Shown: piece by piece, positions 62,092 through 64,000 of the stretch
Layout: every line of letters begins with the position of its first letter
Numbering within the stretch: position 1 is the first letter of the stretch
NCBI GenBank assembly: GCA_965116325.1
Contig: OZ220675.1
Location: 930,001 to 994,000 of the forward strand
Direction: 5' to 3'
Source of the DNA: JAGWBF01 sp965116325
Lineage (GTDB): Bacteria > Chloroflexota > Dehalococcoidia > Lucifugimonadales > JAGWBF01
Length of the DNA stretch: 64,000 nt
Position numbers and translations under genes: made by a program
Notes under the pieces: model-generated
The model's input: the letters and a program-made list of their open reading frames with translations, nothing else
Told to the model about the DNA's origin: nothing
The model's database searches: none

Positions 62092-62149
62092 GATTGGACA
62101 ACTATCGTATGTGCCCGGATATGCACCTTCGATAGCTATTTGTGCTCAA

Positions 62150-62178
62150 ATTATACGATGGCCCCTATGGTTTATCAA
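62150..62178 (-). promoter_or_regulatory. Promoter of pdxS-pdxT
   Basis: On the minus strand, TTGATA (62178-62173) and TATAAT (62155-62150), spacer 17: the closest match to consensus in the window. Start near 62143, leader of about 50 bases. Confidence 0.75.
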
Positions 62179-62277
62179 TCTGCCCATGTTATCGTGGTAC
62201 ACCTTTTCCAACACGGTGTAGAATTGGGTCTGCGCTAGCACCCCGGGGCACGGGAAACACGAAACAGGGAGCGGTTC

Positions 62278-64000
62278 ATGGTTCCTCCAGGTGACATTTT
62301 CGGCGAGCTGCACATTGCAATTGGCGTGTTCCTCGCCCTGGCAGCATCCATCGCCATATCCGGGTACGTCTTCCACCGGCGGGTCATCAGCATGATTCTG
62401 CTGGGGAAGGGAACAGTCCGGTTCGACCAGCCGTTGAGCCGCCTGGTCAATTTCCTCACTATCGTCATGGCCCAGAGGAAGGTGCTGCAGAGAGTGTCCT
62501 TGAGGGACCGGGCGGGCCTGAGTCACATCTTCGTCTTCTGGGGTTTCCTTTCCTTCTTCCTGAGCTACCTGTTATTCATATTTGGAGATGCGGCCTGGAG
62601 CCACTTCTCCGAGACCATCCTCACAGATACGGGTGTGCGGGTCTTTGCCAGCTACCTGGATGTGATAGCTGTGATCATCCTGTTCTCCCTCGGATGGGCG
62701 GTGCTCCGGCGTTGGCTGGCCAAGCCCCACCGGTTGTCCTTCGACCTTACCCGCAGCCCCGATGCCATCATCATCGTTTCGGCCATATCCTCGCTGATGC
62801 TGCTGACCCTTCTCACCGAAGCCTTCTACACCGCCAAGGCCTCCTACATTCCTGTTTCTGAGATCAGCCCCCATGCCGATGCCCTGGTGGGCGGCGCCAT
62901 AGGCAACTGGCTTGTGGACCTGGGGCTGGGCTTCAGCGCGGCCGATACCCTGCAGGGACTCTTCTGGTGGCTCCACCTCCTGGTCATCCTGGGATTCTCC
63001 ATATACATCCCCTTCTCCAAGCACATGCACATGGTGGCCGCTCCCCTGAACGCTTTCTTCCGCTCCTTGAAGCCCAAGGGCGCCCTGGAGGCCATAGACC
63101 TGGAGACCACGGAGCATTTCGGGGCGGGCCGGGTGCAGGACTTCACCTGGAAGGAGCTGCTTGACGGCTACGCCTGCGCTGTGTGCGGGCGATGCACCAA
63201 CAGCTGCCCGGCCCACCTGAGCGGCAAGGTGCTGTCCCCAATGCACATCGTCGAGAACCTGAAGGACCATCTCATCGAGTTCGGCGCCCAGACAAAGGCG
63301 GGCGTGGATACCAGCCAGGAGCACCCCCTCATCGGAACCGCGATACAGGAGGAGGCGCTGTGGGACTGCGTCAACTGCGGCGCTTGCATGGAAGAGTGCC
63401 CCGTGGCTGTGGAGCATGTGCCCACCATCGTGAACATGAGGCGCCACCTGGTGCTGGAGGAGTCCAAGATCCCCGAGACGGGCATGAGCGCCCTGCTCAG
63501 CATGGAGCAGCGGGGCCATCCCTGGAGGGGGACCACTTATACGCGCACCGACTGGGCCGCCGACCTGGATGTCCCCCTGCTGGCCGACCACCCCGAGGCC
63601 GAGGTGCTCCTGTGGGTGGGATGCACCGCGGCCCTGGAGGGAAGGAGCCAAGCCATCGCCCGCTCCATGGCCAAGGTGCTGAAGGCGGCGGGTGTGGACT
63701 ACGCCATCCTGGGCGAGGAGGAGCGCTGCACCGGCGACCCCGCCCGCAGGATGGGCAACGAGTACCTGTACCAGATCATGGCCCAGGGCAACATCGAGAC
63801 CCTGAACAACTACGGGGTTAAGACCATACTCACCCTGTGTCCCCACTGCTTCAACACCATGAAGAACGAGTACCCCCAGCTAGGCGGCAACTACGAGGTG
63901 CTCCACTACAGCCAGTTCCTGGACCGGTTGATCGACGACGGCAAGCTGAAACCCATCAGGATGGTGGAGGGGAAGGTGGCCTACCACGACTCCTGTTTCC
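62278..64000 (+). CDS. Membrane-bound heterodisulfide reductase-like Fe-S oxidoreductase, 3'-truncated
   Basis: About 574 residues are visible and the frame is open to the window end. The N-terminal 260 residues hold about six membrane helices with histidines suited to haem binding, like the cytochrome subunit NarI/HdrE. Then come two 4Fe-4S motifs (CAVCGRCTNSCP near 300 and CVNCGACMEECP near 364) and the first CCG domain cysteines (ERCTGDP, CPHCFN near 521); the second CCG domain begins at the edge (YHDSC). It is an HdrE-HdrD type fusion that probably passes electrons between a quinone pool and a partner such as an electron-transfer flavoprotein. The partner gene is not seen. ATG 62278 has GGAGCGG upstream. 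Confidence 0.85.
   Translation, partial: MVPPGDIFGELHIAIGVFLALAASIAISGYVFHRRVISMILLGKGTVRFDQPLSRLVNFLTIVMAQRKVLQRVSLRDRAGLSHIFVFWGFLSFFLSYLLFIFGDAAWSHFSETILTDTGVRVFASYLDVIAVIILFSLGWAVLRRWLAKPHRLSFDLTRSPDAIIIVSAISSLMLLTLLTEAFYTAKASYIPVSEISPHADALVGGAIGNWLVDLGLGFSAADTLQGLFWWLHLLVILGFSIYIPFSKHMHMVAAPLNAFFRSLKPKGALEAIDLETTEHFGAGRVQDFTWKELLDGYACAVCGRCTNSCPAHLSGKVLSPMHIVENLKDHLIEFGAQTKAGVDTSQEHPLIGTAIQEEALWDCVNCGACMEECPVAVEHVPTIVNMRRHLVLEESKIPETGMSALLSMEQRGHPWRGTTYTRTDWAADLDVPLLADHPEAEVLLWVGCTAALEGRSQAIARSMAKVLKAAGVDYAILGEEERCTGDPARRMGNEYLYQIMAQGNIETLNNYGVKTILTLCPHCFNTMKNEYPQLGGNYEVLHYSQFLDRLIDDGKLKPIRMVEGKVAYHDSCF

Noticed and set aside
62572..63846. Long minus-strand open frame (424 codons) opposite the Fe-S oxidoreductase
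   Set aside because: The plus strand encodes clear membrane helices and two 4Fe-4S motifs; the antisense frame has no recognisable domain and is a by-product of GC-rich codon use.
1..64000. CRISPR array, rRNA operon, integrase or transposase
   Set aside because: No regularly spaced repeats, rRNA-like blocks or recombinase motifs were seen, including around the two DUF262 islands.

Overview
The window looks like chromosomal DNA of a Chloroflexota bacterium, probably Dehalococcoidia or the SAR202 group. This is inferred from gene content, with no database search: a fused AccD-AccA carboxyltransferase, coenzyme F420 genes beside an LLM-family oxidoreductase, a nitrile hydratase-like pair, NIPSNAP, CaiB and amidohydrolase genes, UPF0182, and an SpoIIIAA/Ycf45-like R3H ATPase. 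Base composition is GC-rich except in two visibly AT-richer islands. GTG and especially TTG starts are common. Recognisable promoters resemble the housekeeping TTGACA/TATAAT type.

Layout. 1-6.1 kb: 3' part of ribonuclease J, then the DNA translocase ftsK, then an inserted DUF262-DUF1524 (GmrSD-like) gene bracketed by two copies of the last 348 bp of ftsK. 6.2-17.3 kb: accDA, an Mrp-type ATPase with a MIP18-type partner, a membrane protein, PrkA, UvrB, and the Holliday junction genes (yebC-ruvC-ruvA against a divergent ruvB). 17.3-24.1 kb: NIPSNAP, then cofG-cofH-cofD-cofC in overlapping order, an LLM (F420/FMN) oxidoreductase and fabI. 24.1-33.1 kb, mostly minus strand: an asparaginase-like protein, argS, recG, a FakB-FakA (DegV/DAK2) pair, and rpmB on the plus strand. 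33.1-42.7 kb, minus strand: rpe, argH, argG, argD, a large UPF0182 membrane protein, argB and argJ.

42.8-45.1 kb: a second AT-richer island with a two-gene DUF262-HEPN operon. 45.3-51.8 kb: amidohydrolase, tRNA-Pro(GGG) with degenerate tandem echoes of its 3' end, a cobalt-type nitrile hydratase-like alpha subunit with a rearranged beta-like subunit, a CoA-transferase, an SDR lacking its catalytic pair, and an M24 peptidase. 51.8-57.7 kb, minus strand: TldE/TldD-like proteins, ilvD and a NYN-domain protein. 57.9-58.2 kb: a small SelW/Rdx-type selenoprotein gene with an in-frame TGA in a CxxU motif and a bacterial SECIS-like hairpin. 58.2-62.1 kb, minus strand: pdxS, pdxT, an R3H-AAA protein and tmk. 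62.3-64 kb: 5' part of a membrane-bound heterodisulfide-reductase-like Fe-S oxidoreductase running off the window.

The most noteworthy items are the selenoprotein, the ftsK-tail duplication around the GmrSD-like gene, the DUF262-HEPN operon and the permuted nitrile hydratase beta-like subunit. A recurring theme is duplication of gene 3' ends (ftsK, pdxS, tRNA-Pro).
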